Assembly: GCF_051195215.1 (NCBI RefSeq)
Contig: NZ_JBNAZM010000025.1
Coordinates: forward strand, 4,672 to 68,671
DNA: 64,000 nt
Direction of reading: 5' to 3'
Source of the DNA: Arhodomonas sp051195215
GTDB taxonomy: Bacteria > Pseudomonadota > Gammaproteobacteria > Nitrococcales > Nitrococcaceae
The notes beneath the pieces are model-generated. The model worked only from the letters and a program-made list of their open reading frames with translations. It ran no database searches and was not told where the DNA came from. The stretch's first letter is position 1. The number at the start of each line of letters is the position of its first letter. Positions 52,088-59,717 of the stretch are shown here, in pieces. The translations under genes and the position numbers were made by a program.

Positions 52088-54193
52088 TCAGAACTCGTAG
52101 CTCACCGTCGCACGCACGGTGCGTTCCGAGCCGAAGTAGCAGTAGTTGAGATCGAAGCACGAGGCCACGTAGTCGCGGTCGAAGAGGTTGTTGATATTCA
52201 GCCGCGCCGTCAGCCCGGGCATGCCGGCCGCCGCGAAGTCATAGCTGGCGCCGAAGTCCACGATGGCGTAATCCGGCACCTTGCGTGTGTTCTCCGGGTC
52301 CGCCCAGAGATCCGCGGTGTAGACCGCTCCGAGGCCGAGCTGGAGGCCGCGCAGGGTCTCGCCCGCGAAGCGGTAAGTGCCCCATACGGAAGCGCGGTGT
52401 CGGGGGGCCTGGTTGGCCTCGTTGCCCTGGGTGCCGTCGTCTGCACGCTCGTAGGAGACGTCGTTGTACGTATAGCTCGCGCGGACATCGAATTGCTCGG
52501 TAAGCCGGGTACGCGCCTCGAGCTCGACGCCCTGGGAGCGGATCTCGCCCACCGAGCGGTAGAAGGTCTCGTTGGGTTTCTTGGTGGCGACGTTCTCCAG
52601 GTCGATCCGGAACAGCGCCACGGAGAACTGATCCGACGGCCCGCGGGGCTGCACTTTCACGCCTGCTTCGTATTGGGTGCCCCGGGTCGGTGCGAGCAGA
52701 TCGCCGTTCTCGTCTGTCTGGCTGTTGGGCCGGAACGACTCGGAGTAGCTGAGATACGGCGAGATGCCGCCGTCGAAGCGGTACAGCGCCCCGGCGCGGC
52801 CACTGAACTCGCTGGCGTCGGCGCCGGGCCCTTCGCCGGTGTCGGGGTCGACATTGGCGATCTCCACCCAGTCGTAGCGCCCGCCCAGGGAGAAATGCCA
52901 GCGGCCGGCGGCGAGCTGGTCCTGGAGGTAGACGCCGGTCTGCTCCAGGCTGCGGTCCTGCTTCGCGGAGGTGGTGATGGTGAGGGGGGCGGCGCCGTAC
53001 TCCGGGTCGAAAGCGTCGATGGGCGGGAACGAGCCGGACTCCCAGGTCACGTCCGCACTGCGGTCCTGGTAGTCCAGACCGGCGAGCACGCGGTGATCGA
53101 GGGCGGCGGTGGCGAAGTCGAGCTGGAGCTGGTTGTCGATGGTGAAAGCGTCGAGCTCCTCGTCGGCGCCGGAGAAGTAGCGATTGAGCTCGGTCTCCGA
53201 GGCCCAGCCGTAGGCGTAGACCTGTTCCAGGTCCACGTCGGCGCGCACGTAGCGGGCATTCTGGCGGAACGAGAGGGTATCGCTGAAGGCGTGCTCGAGC
53301 TCGTAGCCGAACATGTTCTGTTTGCGCTGGAATTCCTCGAACGCCGGCTCGCCTTCGAAGAAGTGGCGGGAGATCGTGCGCCCGTTGCGCGGAAACAGGG
53401 TGCCCTCCGCCGGCAGGCCGCTGTGGGAGCCGCCCTCCGGGTCGTTCTGCAGGTATGCGCGCAGGGTCAGCCGTGTGTCCGTACCCAGATCCAGGGCGAG
53501 GGAGGGTGCCAGGGCGTAGCGCTCTTCCTCGAGGTGATCGAACTGCGTATCGGCACTGCGGGCGAGCCCCGTGAGACGAAACGCCGCCGTGTCGGAATTG
53601 CCCACCGGGCCGGTGACATCGAACCCGAGCCCGCGGGCATTCTGGTTGCCCACGCTCGCCTGTACCTGTCGGTATGGCGTGAACAACGGCTGTTTGCTGG
53701 TGAGCGCGACGATACCGCCGGGGGAGGCGCGACCGTAGAGCACGGACACCGGGCCTTTGACCACTTCGATGCGCTCGAGGAAGTAGGGGTCCACCTGCAG
53801 CGACGTGAACGTGCCGGCATCGCCGAGGAGCTTCAGCCCGTCGAGGAACGTATTGTCGATGCTGCCGCCGGAGAAGCCGCGGAGCACCAGGTAATCGTAG
53901 CGATTGGAGGCGCCGATCTGGTTGGCGAACACGCCCGGGGTGTAGCGCGTGGCGCGTTGCACCGTCTCCGAGCCCTGCTCGGTAACCTGCTCGCTGGTGA
54001 TCACCGATACCGACTGCGGCGTTTCCAGGTACGGCGTTTGCGTCTTCGTGGCCGCCACCTGGTCGGTGATGTCCAGTGCGTCGAGCATCAATGGGGCATC
54101 GCCACCGGTGTCGGCGTCCGCCGCGGCCGCCCAGAGCGGGGTCATGGTGAGGGCCGCGGCGCAGAGTGCGGGCCCGACTGGCGTTGTTCTCAT
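52088..54193 (-). CDS. TonB-dependent siderophore receptor, ferrichrome type
   Basis: 701 residues. Signal peptide of about 25 residues, a plug domain (about 50-160: ETPQSVSVITSEQVTEQGSE, RVEVVKGP-like ERIEVVKGPVSVLYGRASPG) and a 22-strand barrel ending in YEF. The C-terminal NLFDRDYVASCFDLNYCYFG with two cysteines is characteristic of FhuA/FcuA/FoxA-type hydroxamate receptors. It imports a ferric siderophore, energised by TonB. The start has AAGGAGGA. I looked for a Fur box in the 118-base divergent region and found only an AT-rich stretch, no good match. No siderophore gene or ABC importer is next to it. Confidence 0.9.
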   Translation of the reverse strand: MRTTPVGPALCAAALTMTPLWAAAADADTGGDAPLMLDALDITDQVAATKTQTPYLETPQSVSVITSEQVTEQGSETVQRATRYTPGVFANQIGASNRYDYLVLRGFSGGSIDNTFLDGLKLLGDAGTFTSLQVDPYFLERIEVVKGPVSVLYGRASPGGIVALTSKQPLFTPYRQVQASVGNQNARGLGFDVTGPVGNSDTAAFRLTGLARSADTQFDHLEEERYALAPSLALDLGTDTRLTLRAYLQNDPEGGSHSGLPAEGTLFPRNGRTISRHFFEGEPAFEEFQRKQNMFGYELEHAFSDTLSFRQNARYVRADVDLEQVYAYGWASETELNRYFSGADEELDAFTIDNQLQLDFATAALDHRVLAGLDYQDRSADVTWESGSFPPIDAFDPEYGAAPLTITTSAKQDRSLEQTGVYLQDQLAAGRWHFSLGGRYDWVEIANVDPDTGEGPGADASEFSGRAGALYRFDGGISPYLSYSESFRPNSQTDENGDLLAPTRGTQYEAGVKVQPRGPSDQFSVALFRIDLENVATKKPNETFYRSVGEIRSQGVELEARTRLTEQFDVRASYTYNDVSYERADDGTQGNEANQAPRHRASVWGTYRFAGETLRGLQLGLGAVYTADLWADPENTRKVPDYAIVDFGASYDFAAAGMPGLTARLNINNLFDRDYVASCFDLNYCYFGSERTVRATVSYEF

Positions 54194-54311
54194 GTGTCCT
54201 CCTTGTGGCCGTCCCCGGGTCGGGAGGGCGGGGCAGAAGGCGGGGAAAGCTAACAGGTAAATTTGTGCAAATGCAAACGGTTTTTATTACGACTCGTATG
54301 AGGAGGTTGTC

Positions 54312-55268
54312 ATGGGGTTGCTGATTGACGGTGTCTGGCACGATCAGTGGTACGACACCAAGCGCACCGGCGGACGTTTCGAACGCCCGGCGACGAAGTT
54401 CCACGACTGGATCGAGGCCGACCCGCGAGCGCGCTTCCCCGCGGAACCCGGCCGCTATCACCTCTATGCGTCCCTCGCGTGCCCGTGGGCACACCGGGCG
54501 TTGATCTTCCGGAAGCTCAAGGGTCTGGAAGATGTGATCAGCGTCTCCGTGGTGCATCCGTACATGGGCTCGCAGGGATGGCAGTTCGGCGAATATCCGG
54601 GTGCCACCCCGGACCACGTCAACGGCCACGACTACCTGCATCAGGTCTATACGCAGGCGCGAAGCGATTACACCGGCCGCGTCACCGTGCCCGTGCTCTG
54701 GGACAAGCACACGGGGACGATCGTCAACAACGAGTCCGCGGAGCTGATCCGTATGCTGAACTCGGCGTTCGACGCCTGGGGCGATGCCTCACTGGATTTC
54801 TATCCCGAGGCGTTGCGCGGTGAGATCGACGAGATCAATGCCTTCGTCTACGACCGCGTGAACAACGGCGTCTACAAGGCCGGTTTCGCCACGAGTCAGC
54901 AGGCGTACGAGGATGCAGTGGACCGGCTGTTCGAGGCCCTCGACGAGCTGGAGGACCGTCTCGGGCGACAGCGCTATCTCGTCGGGCAGCGTCTGACGGA
55001 GGCGGACTGGCGGCTTTTCACCACGCTGCTGCGCTTCGACCCGGTGTATGTGGGTCATTTCAAGTGCAATCGGCGGCGGTTGGTGGACTATCCGAACCTG
55101 TGGGCCTATATCCGCGAGCTCTACCAGGTGCCCGGTGTCGCCGATACCGTGAATCTGGATCACATCAAGCGTCACTACTACACCAGTCACCCGAGCATTA
55201 ATCCCACGGGCATCATCCCCGTCGGGCCGGAGCTGGACTTGAGCGAGCCCCACGGCCGCGGGGCGTGA
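54312..55268 (+). CDS. yqjG: glutathionyl-hydroquinone reductase
   Basis: 318-residue Xi-class glutathione transferase that releases hydroquinones from their glutathione conjugates. The catalytic Cys is C57 in SLACPWAHRAL. Other family blocks: VSVVHPYMGSQGWQF, TVPVLWDKHTGTIVNNES, the C-terminal helical ERLTEADWRLFTTLLRFDPV-like segment, and VYVGHFKCNRRRL. Length and motifs are complete. Start at 54312 after GAGGAGG. Together with wrbA 2.7 kb away it points to quinone detoxification, and 33 bases separate it from ribA, so the two may be cotranscribed. Confidence 0.9.
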   Translation: MGLLIDGVWHDQWYDTKRTGGRFERPATKFHDWIEADPRARFPAEPGRYHLYASLACPWAHRALIFRKLKGLEDVISVSVVHPYMGSQGWQFGEYPGATPDHVNGHDYLHQVYTQARSDYTGRVTVPVLWDKHTGTIVNNESAELIRMLNSAFDAWGDASLDFYPEALRGEIDEINAFVYDRVNNGVYKAGFATSQQAYEDAVDRLFEALDELEDRLGRQRYLVGQRLTEADWRLFTTLLRFDPVYVGHFKCNRRRLVDYPNLWAYIRELYQVPGVADTVNLDHIKRHYYTSHPSINPTGIIPVGPELDLSEPHGRGA

Positions 55269-55301
55269 TATCGTGACAGCCTTTACCCACGCATCGAGAC
55301 A

Positions 55302-55919
55302 ATGAGCGAGCGAAATACCAACAGCGCGGGCGCGGTACACGTCGGTGCCGCGCGTCTTCCCACGAAATGGGGCGAGTTCGTCATCCACGGCTTCGAGGAG
55401 CCCGGCGGTGGCCGTGAGCACGTCGCCCTGGTGATGGGCGATGTGGACGACGGCGCTCCCGTGCTCGCACGGGTGCATTCCGAGTGCCTGACCGGGGATG
55501 CGCTGTTCAGCCAGCGCTGCGATTGTGGCCCGCAGCTCGAGGCCGCGCTGGAGCGAATCGGCCGTGCCGGCCGTGGTGTTATCGTCTACCTGCGCCAGGA
55601 AGGCCGGGGGATCGGTCTGCTCAACAAGATCCGGGCCTACGCGGTACAGGACCGCGAGGGCGCGGACACGGTGGAGGCGAACGAGGCGCTGGGGTTCGCG
55701 GCGGATGCACGGGACTACACCATCGCCGCGGACATGCTGCGCTACCTCGGCGTGGGCGCGGTGCGGCTGCTCACCAACAACCCGCAGAAGGTCGAGGGGC
55801 TGGCGCGGGCGGGTGTCGAGGTGGCCGAGCGCGTGACGTTACAGGCCGGGCGTAATCCCCACAATCACGCGTATCTGGAAACCAAGGCCGCGAAGTTCGG
55901 CCACCTCTTCGACGACTGA
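55302..55919 (+). CDS. ribA: GTP cyclohydrolase II
   Basis: 205-residue zinc enzyme, first committed step of riboflavin synthesis (GTP to 2,5-diamino-6-ribosylamino-pyrimidinone phosphate). Zinc ligands C62, C73 and C75 in HSECLTGDALFSQRCDCGPQ. Then the GTP-binding YLRQEGRGIGLLNKI and the LTNNPQKVEGL segment. It is a stand-alone RibA, not fused to RibB. No riboswitch fits in the 33 bases upstream, so control must come from elsewhere. Confidence 0.95.
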   Translation: MSERNTNSAGAVHVGAARLPTKWGEFVIHGFEEPGGGREHVALVMGDVDDGAPVLARVHSECLTGDALFSQRCDCGPQLEAALERIGRAGRGVIVYLRQEGRGIGLLNKIRAYAVQDREGADTVEANEALGFAADARDYTIAADMLRYLGVGAVRLLTNNPQKVEGLARAGVEVAERVTLQAGRNPHNHAYLETKAAKFGHLFDD

Positions 55920-55937
55920 CCCCGCCCGGCAACAGGG

Positions 55938-56711
55938 CTAAGTGGGTACCCGGTAACTGGATTCGTCGAGCAGGTCCACGCCGCAGGGCAGTGCCTCGAT
56001 CCAGTCGAGGAAGCGGTTGATCATCTCGCGGCCGTAGAACGGGCGCCCGTGCTGGGGTATGAGATAGTCGATGTCGAGTCCCCGCACCATCGCCGCCCAC
56101 AAGCGGCAGGCCCGGTTGGCGACCATGTAGCGCCGATGGAAACCGCGCATGCTCGGGATGTGGGCATCGAAATCGGTGACCGGCTCGCCGGCGTCCCCAT
56201 CCACCAGCGAGGCGCCCATGTCCCCCGAGAAGAGAATGCGCGCGGTGGGGTCGTAGAACTGGAAGTTGCCCACCGAATGCAGGAAGTGCGCCGGCAGGAC
56301 TTTGATCGTGGATGCCCCGAGCGTGATCGAGCCGCCCTCGTCGGGCAGGCCGATGATCCGCTCGGCGAGTTTCGCGCTCTGGTAGCCGGGTACGAGATGG
56401 GGCAGAAACCGGGACCACAGCCGGGAGCACACGACACGGCAGTCCGTATACATCAGCCAGCGGTCCAGCGAGGCGATGATGTCCGGGTCCTGGTGCGAGG
56501 CGAGCACGTAGTCCAGCTCCTTGAGCCGTATGCGTCGGCCGACGTCGAGCGACAGTGGCGTGTAGGTGAGATCCCCGCCGGGGTCCACCAATGCGGCATC
56601 GTCACCGTCGAGAATCAGGAACTGGTTCGCCTGGATGCCGTGCTCGCCGGTCACCAGGCTCGAGAACGCGTAGCAGGCGTGCCGGCCGTCATTGTAGAGC
56701 TCTGTTGCCAT
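55938..56711 (-). CDS. flavodiiron-like oxygen-binding diiron protein (ODP type, no flavodoxin domain)
   Basis: 257-residue metallo-beta-lactamase fold protein. The diiron site motif HQDPDI (around 73-78) is the ODP variant of the HxExD motif of flavodiiron proteins; later ligands are in AHFLHSVGN, FSGDMGASLVD and PQHGRPFYG. It lacks the C-terminal flavodoxin domain of NO/O2-reducing flavodiiron proteins. Relatives such as Treponema ODP bind oxygen reversibly and are linked to chemotaxis or redox sensing; here no chemotaxis gene is adjacent. It converges with ribA with an 18-base gap. Confidence 0.82.
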   Translation of the reverse strand: MATELYNDGRHACYAFSSLVTGEHGIQANQFLILDGDDAALVDPGGDLTYTPLSLDVGRRIRLKELDYVLASHQDPDIIASLDRWLMYTDCRVVCSRLWSRFLPHLVPGYQSAKLAERIIGLPDEGGSITLGASTIKVLPAHFLHSVGNFQFYDPTARILFSGDMGASLVDGDAGEPVTDFDAHIPSMRGFHRRYMVANRACRLWAAMVRGLDIDYLIPQHGRPFYGREMINRFLDWIEALPCGVDLLDESSYRVPT

Positions 56712-56852
56712 CGCCGATTACTCATTCCTTGATGTGACTGGATCCGCCTGCCGCCCGGGGGCAGCAGTGTCCCGGAGCGGGCATGCGTCGTGCTTCCGGG
56801 GGCCGATCACGCCACTGCGACGCAGCCGCGTGCGGCGATACGGTAAGGGACA

Positions 56853-57983
56853 CTAACGAATCGCCGGGAACGCTGATTGATCCAGATCAATCGCACCGGG
56901 CCTGTCGAGGATGAGTGTGGCGGTGGCGATGGCGCACACACCGAACGGCAGGTAGCCGGCGTAGCCGAGCAACGGCATCTCGAAGACGTGTAACGCGCCC
57001 ACGTACGGGATCTCATAGGTCCAGCGCGCGAGGCTCGCCGTGTTCCACAGTTCCCAGAACACGCCGCAGACGAGCCCGGCCAGGGCAGCCAGCTCGAGCT
57101 CGCGCCAGTCTCCCCGTGCCAGCCCGTCGAGCAGACGGTGTTCGCCGCCGAAGCGCTGAACGGCGACGAGAATGGCCGTTGGCGCGAGCCAGACCACGGG
57201 GAAGAGCACCGCCGGGGCCAGTGGCAATGCCATCAGCGCTGCGATGCCCCCGGCGAGAGCCGCCACGGCCGCGCCGCGCGAAGCGGCGGGGCCAATCCGC
57301 GGGCATGGCTGGAAGGCGCGGCGCAGGCGAGTGGTCGCCAGGAGATCGCGGGTCGAGACCACGGCGGGGATGACGGTGGCGAAGGGTAGCGTCGAGACGA
57401 GGAAGTACCCCCATCCGGACAGCCCGCTGCCGCTGTACTGCCAGTTGCCGGCGAACTGGTTGAGGTACTCGAACAGCCACCAGAACGCCGCGCTCGCCGG
57501 GAAGAGTGCGAGCAGCCGCCACGGGTGCTCGGTGAGCAGGCAGCGTCCGGCGCGGTGCCGGGTGAGCCCTTGCATGACCACGACGTAGCCCAGCCACAGC
57601 GCGGTGAAGCTGTGCTCGCGCACGGTCGTCGCCACCGGCAGAAGCCCCCATGCCGACGCCCAGCTACCGACGAGCAGCACTGCCCCGGCCCAGCCCCAGT
57701 ACGGCAGCCCCCAGCCCCTGGTGCGCCAGCCGTCGCGGTGCATGCGTGCAATCCACCACGTCAGCGGTGTGATCGCGACCAGCACCACCGCCAGTGCGAA
57801 CGCGAACGCCCATGGATTCAGGTCCGGATGATCGATTGTCGGTGGCTGCGGCGGCCAGTGCAGGGTTTCGCCGATCGGCCGGTCGCCGAGTGCGAGACCC
57901 GCGAGCGGAGCGAGCGCGATCAGCGCCGTAGCGATCAGCGCCTGAGTGCCGCGACCATTTATCACGTTATGTTGATCTGTCAT
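56853..57983 (-). CDS. conserved multi-pass membrane protein, unknown function
   Basis: 376 residues, with about nine or ten helices. Two similar motifs suggest an internal duplication or repeated structural element: FWWLFEYLNQFAGNWQY near 170 and VFWELWNTASLARWTY near 310; both hold an aromatic-Trp, a Glu, and an Asn-containing helix end, then W-x-Y. No signal peptide. I cannot assign a family. It diverges from the PadR-pump operon with 42 bases between the start codons, so the two units likely share control. Confidence 0.6.
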   Translation of the reverse strand: MTDQHNVINGRGTQALIATALIALAPLAGLALGDRPIGETLHWPPQPPTIDHPDLNPWAFAFALAVVLVAITPLTWWIARMHRDGWRTRGWGLPYWGWAGAVLLVGSWASAWGLLPVATTVREHSFTALWLGYVVVMQGLTRHRAGRCLLTEHPWRLLALFPASAAFWWLFEYLNQFAGNWQYSGSGLSGWGYFLVSTLPFATVIPAVVSTRDLLATTRLRRAFQPCPRIGPAASRGAAVAALAGGIAALMALPLAPAVLFPVVWLAPTAILVAVQRFGGEHRLLDGLARGDWRELELAALAGLVCGVFWELWNTASLARWTYEIPYVGALHVFEMPLLGYAGYLPFGVCAIATATLILDRPGAIDLDQSAFPAIR

Positions 57984-57990
57984 ATGTCAT
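57968..57990. promoter_or_regulatory. candidate PadR operator in the divergent promoter region
   Basis: TATG-N9-CATA (57968-57984) and the overlapping near-palindrome TGTCATATGTCA lie between the two divergent starts and cover the start codon of the minus-strand gene. PadR proteins usually bind ATGT/ACAT-type dyads of similar spacing. Confidence 0.3.
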
Positions 57991-58025
57991 CCGTGAATAT
58001 ACGCTCTTCGGACCGCGAGGGTGAT

Positions 58026-58586
58026 ATGGATACGCGAACCATCTGTCTGGGCGTTCTCGCCGGCGGCGAAGCCACCGGTTACGAGATCCGCAAATGCGTC
58101 TCCGAGTGCTTCGGCTATTTTCTCGACATCAGCCACGGGGCGATCTATCCCGCGCTCGCCTCGCTTCACGACGAAGGCCTGGTCGAGTGCACCGAGGTGC
58201 GCCAGAACGGACGTCCGGACAAGAAGGTCTATCGTCTCACCGAGGCCGGCGAGAACGCGCTGGAAGCCGGCTTGATGCGCTCCCCGGGGCGTCACCGCGT
58301 GCGTTCCGAATTCATCGGGTTGCTGCATTTCGCCAGCCGGCTGCCCCCGGAGCGCCTGGGGGCCCTGCTCGACGAGCGCGACGCCGACTTCGCGGCCATG
58401 CTGGCCTATGCGCGCTCCTGCGGCGACGACGAACACTTGCATGCCGGCGAACGCTTTGCCGCTGGGCTCGGGGAGGCAATGCTCACGGCGGGGCTCGATT
58501 ACCTGCGCCGCGAGCGGCCCCGGCTGGAGCGCGAACACACGCGGGAATATCTGCAGACCAAGGAAGAGGCGGCACATGAGAGATAA
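58026..58586 (+). CDS. PadR-family transcriptional regulator
   Basis: 186 residues. The N-terminal PadR winged helix contains CLGVLAGGEATGYEIRKCVS and the clear family segment SHGAIYPALASLHDEGLVEC, followed by GRPDKKVYRLTEAGENAL. The C-terminal helical half is the Vir_C-type dimer domain. PadR regulators are repressors that respond to phenolic acids or drugs and often control the efflux pump beside them. Its stop lies inside the start of the adaptor gene (11-base overlap), so regulator and pump are in one operon and it likely represses its own expression. Confidence 0.88.
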   Translation: MDTRTICLGVLAGGEATGYEIRKCVSECFGYFLDISHGAIYPALASLHDEGLVECTEVRQNGRPDKKVYRLTEAGENALEAGLMRSPGRHRVRSEFIGLLHFASRLPPERLGALLDERDADFAAMLAYARSCGDDEHLHAGERFAAGLGEAMLTAGLDYLRRERPRLEREHTREYLQTKEEAAHER

Positions 58587-59712
58587 GTCCTGGTTGCTGG
58601 CGGCGCTCGTGGCTGCCGCGTTGGTGTTGTGGATGGTGAGCGGCTACGTGGTGCGCGGTGGTGAACGCGCTCGCACGGAGCCGGACGTCGAAGAAGCACC
58701 GGACGCGCCGGTGACCACCGTGCAGGTCCGTGAGCAGCGCGCAGAGGCGGTGACGCGGCGTCTGGAGCTTCAGGGGCAGGCGCTGCCCGAGCGTGTGGTG
58801 ACCATACGCGCCGAAGTGACTGGCCGGGTGCGGGCGGTGCCGGTCGCCAAGGGTGGACGGGTGGAAGCCGGGACGGTCATTGCCGAGTTGGCCCAGAACG
58901 ACCGCCAGGCCCGGCTGCAGGAGGCCCAGGCACTGGTGAAACAGCGTCAGGCCGAGGCCGAGGCCGCGCGCAAGCTTGCCGACAGTGGTTATCAGTCCGA
59001 TACCCGGGTCCGCGCCGCCGACGCCGCCCTGGAAGCGGCGCGGGCACGGCTCGCGACGATCCGCGAGGAGATCGACCAGACCCGGATCACCTCGGCGTTC
59101 GCCGGCGTGCTCGACGAACGACATGTCGAGGAAGGCGACTATCTTGCTCCGGGTGATCCGGTGGGCCGGATCGTGGATCTGGACCCGTTGCGGATCGCGG
59201 TGAACGTCTCCCAGCAGGACATCGACAGCGTCACAGAGGGCGTGCAGGCACAGGCACGCTTCGCCACCGGCGAGCAGCGCGAGGCGACGGTGCGGTATAT
59301 CGCTTCCGAGGCCACCGAGCAGACGCGTACCTTCCGCGTGGAGCTGGAAGTGGCCAACGCCGACGTGCGCATTCCCGCCGGGGTGAGCGTCACCGTGCGC
59401 ATCCCCATCGAGACGGTGCGAGCCCACTTTCTCTCGCCGGCGTTGCTCGCCCTCAACGACGAAGGGGCACTGGGCGTGAAGACAGTCGCCGGCGACGGGC
59501 GTGTTGCTTTCCATCCGGTGGAGGTGGTGCGCGCCGAGCTCGACGGCGTGTGGGTCACCGGCCTGCCGGAGGCGGTAAGGCTCATTACCGTGGGGCACGG
59601 ATTCGTCCGCCACGGCGAGCCGGTCAAGGCGGTGACTGCCGGGGAATCGCCGCTGGACCTCAATGGACACGCCGGGCGTGACGCGCTCGCGCTCGCGCTC
59701 GAGCGGGGCTGA
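58576..59712 (+). CDS. RND efflux periplasmic adaptor (HlyD/MFP family)
   Basis: 378 residues. One N-terminal helix (5-24) anchors it in the inner membrane. The barrel-sandwich part carries RAEVTGRVRAVPVAKGGRVEAG, a coiled-coil hairpin runs about 110-165 (QARLQEAQALVKQRQAEAEA), then the second lipoyl half with ITSAFAGVLDERHVEEGDYL and the beta-barrel domain. It bridges the RND pump that follows (5-base gap) and an outer-membrane channel; no channel gene is in the operon, so TolC-like protein must come from elsewhere. Confidence 0.9.
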   Translation: MRDKSWLLAALVAAALVLWMVSGYVVRGGERARTEPDVEEAPDAPVTTVQVREQRAEAVTRRLELQGQALPERVVTIRAEVTGRVRAVPVAKGGRVEAGTVIAELAQNDRQARLQEAQALVKQRQAEAEAARKLADSGYQSDTRVRAADAALEAARARLATIREEIDQTRITSAFAGVLDERHVEEGDYLAPGDPVGRIVDLDPLRIAVNVSQQDIDSVTEGVQAQARFATGEQREATVRYIASEATEQTRTFRVELEVANADVRIPAGVSVTVRIPIETVRAHFLSPALLALNDEGALGVKTVAGDGRVAFHPVEVVRAELDGVWVTGLPEAVRLITVGHGFVRHGEPVKAVTAGESPLDLNGHAGRDALALALERG

Positions 59713-59717
59713 GCACG

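Noticed and set aside
54194..54311. Fur box before the TonB receptor
   Set aside because: The AT-rich part (around 54255-54295) does not match the GATAAT repeats of Fur sites well enough; only expected from function.
55269..55301. FMN riboswitch controlling ribA
   Set aside because: Only 33 bases separate ribA from the gene before it, far too short for an FMN aptamer.
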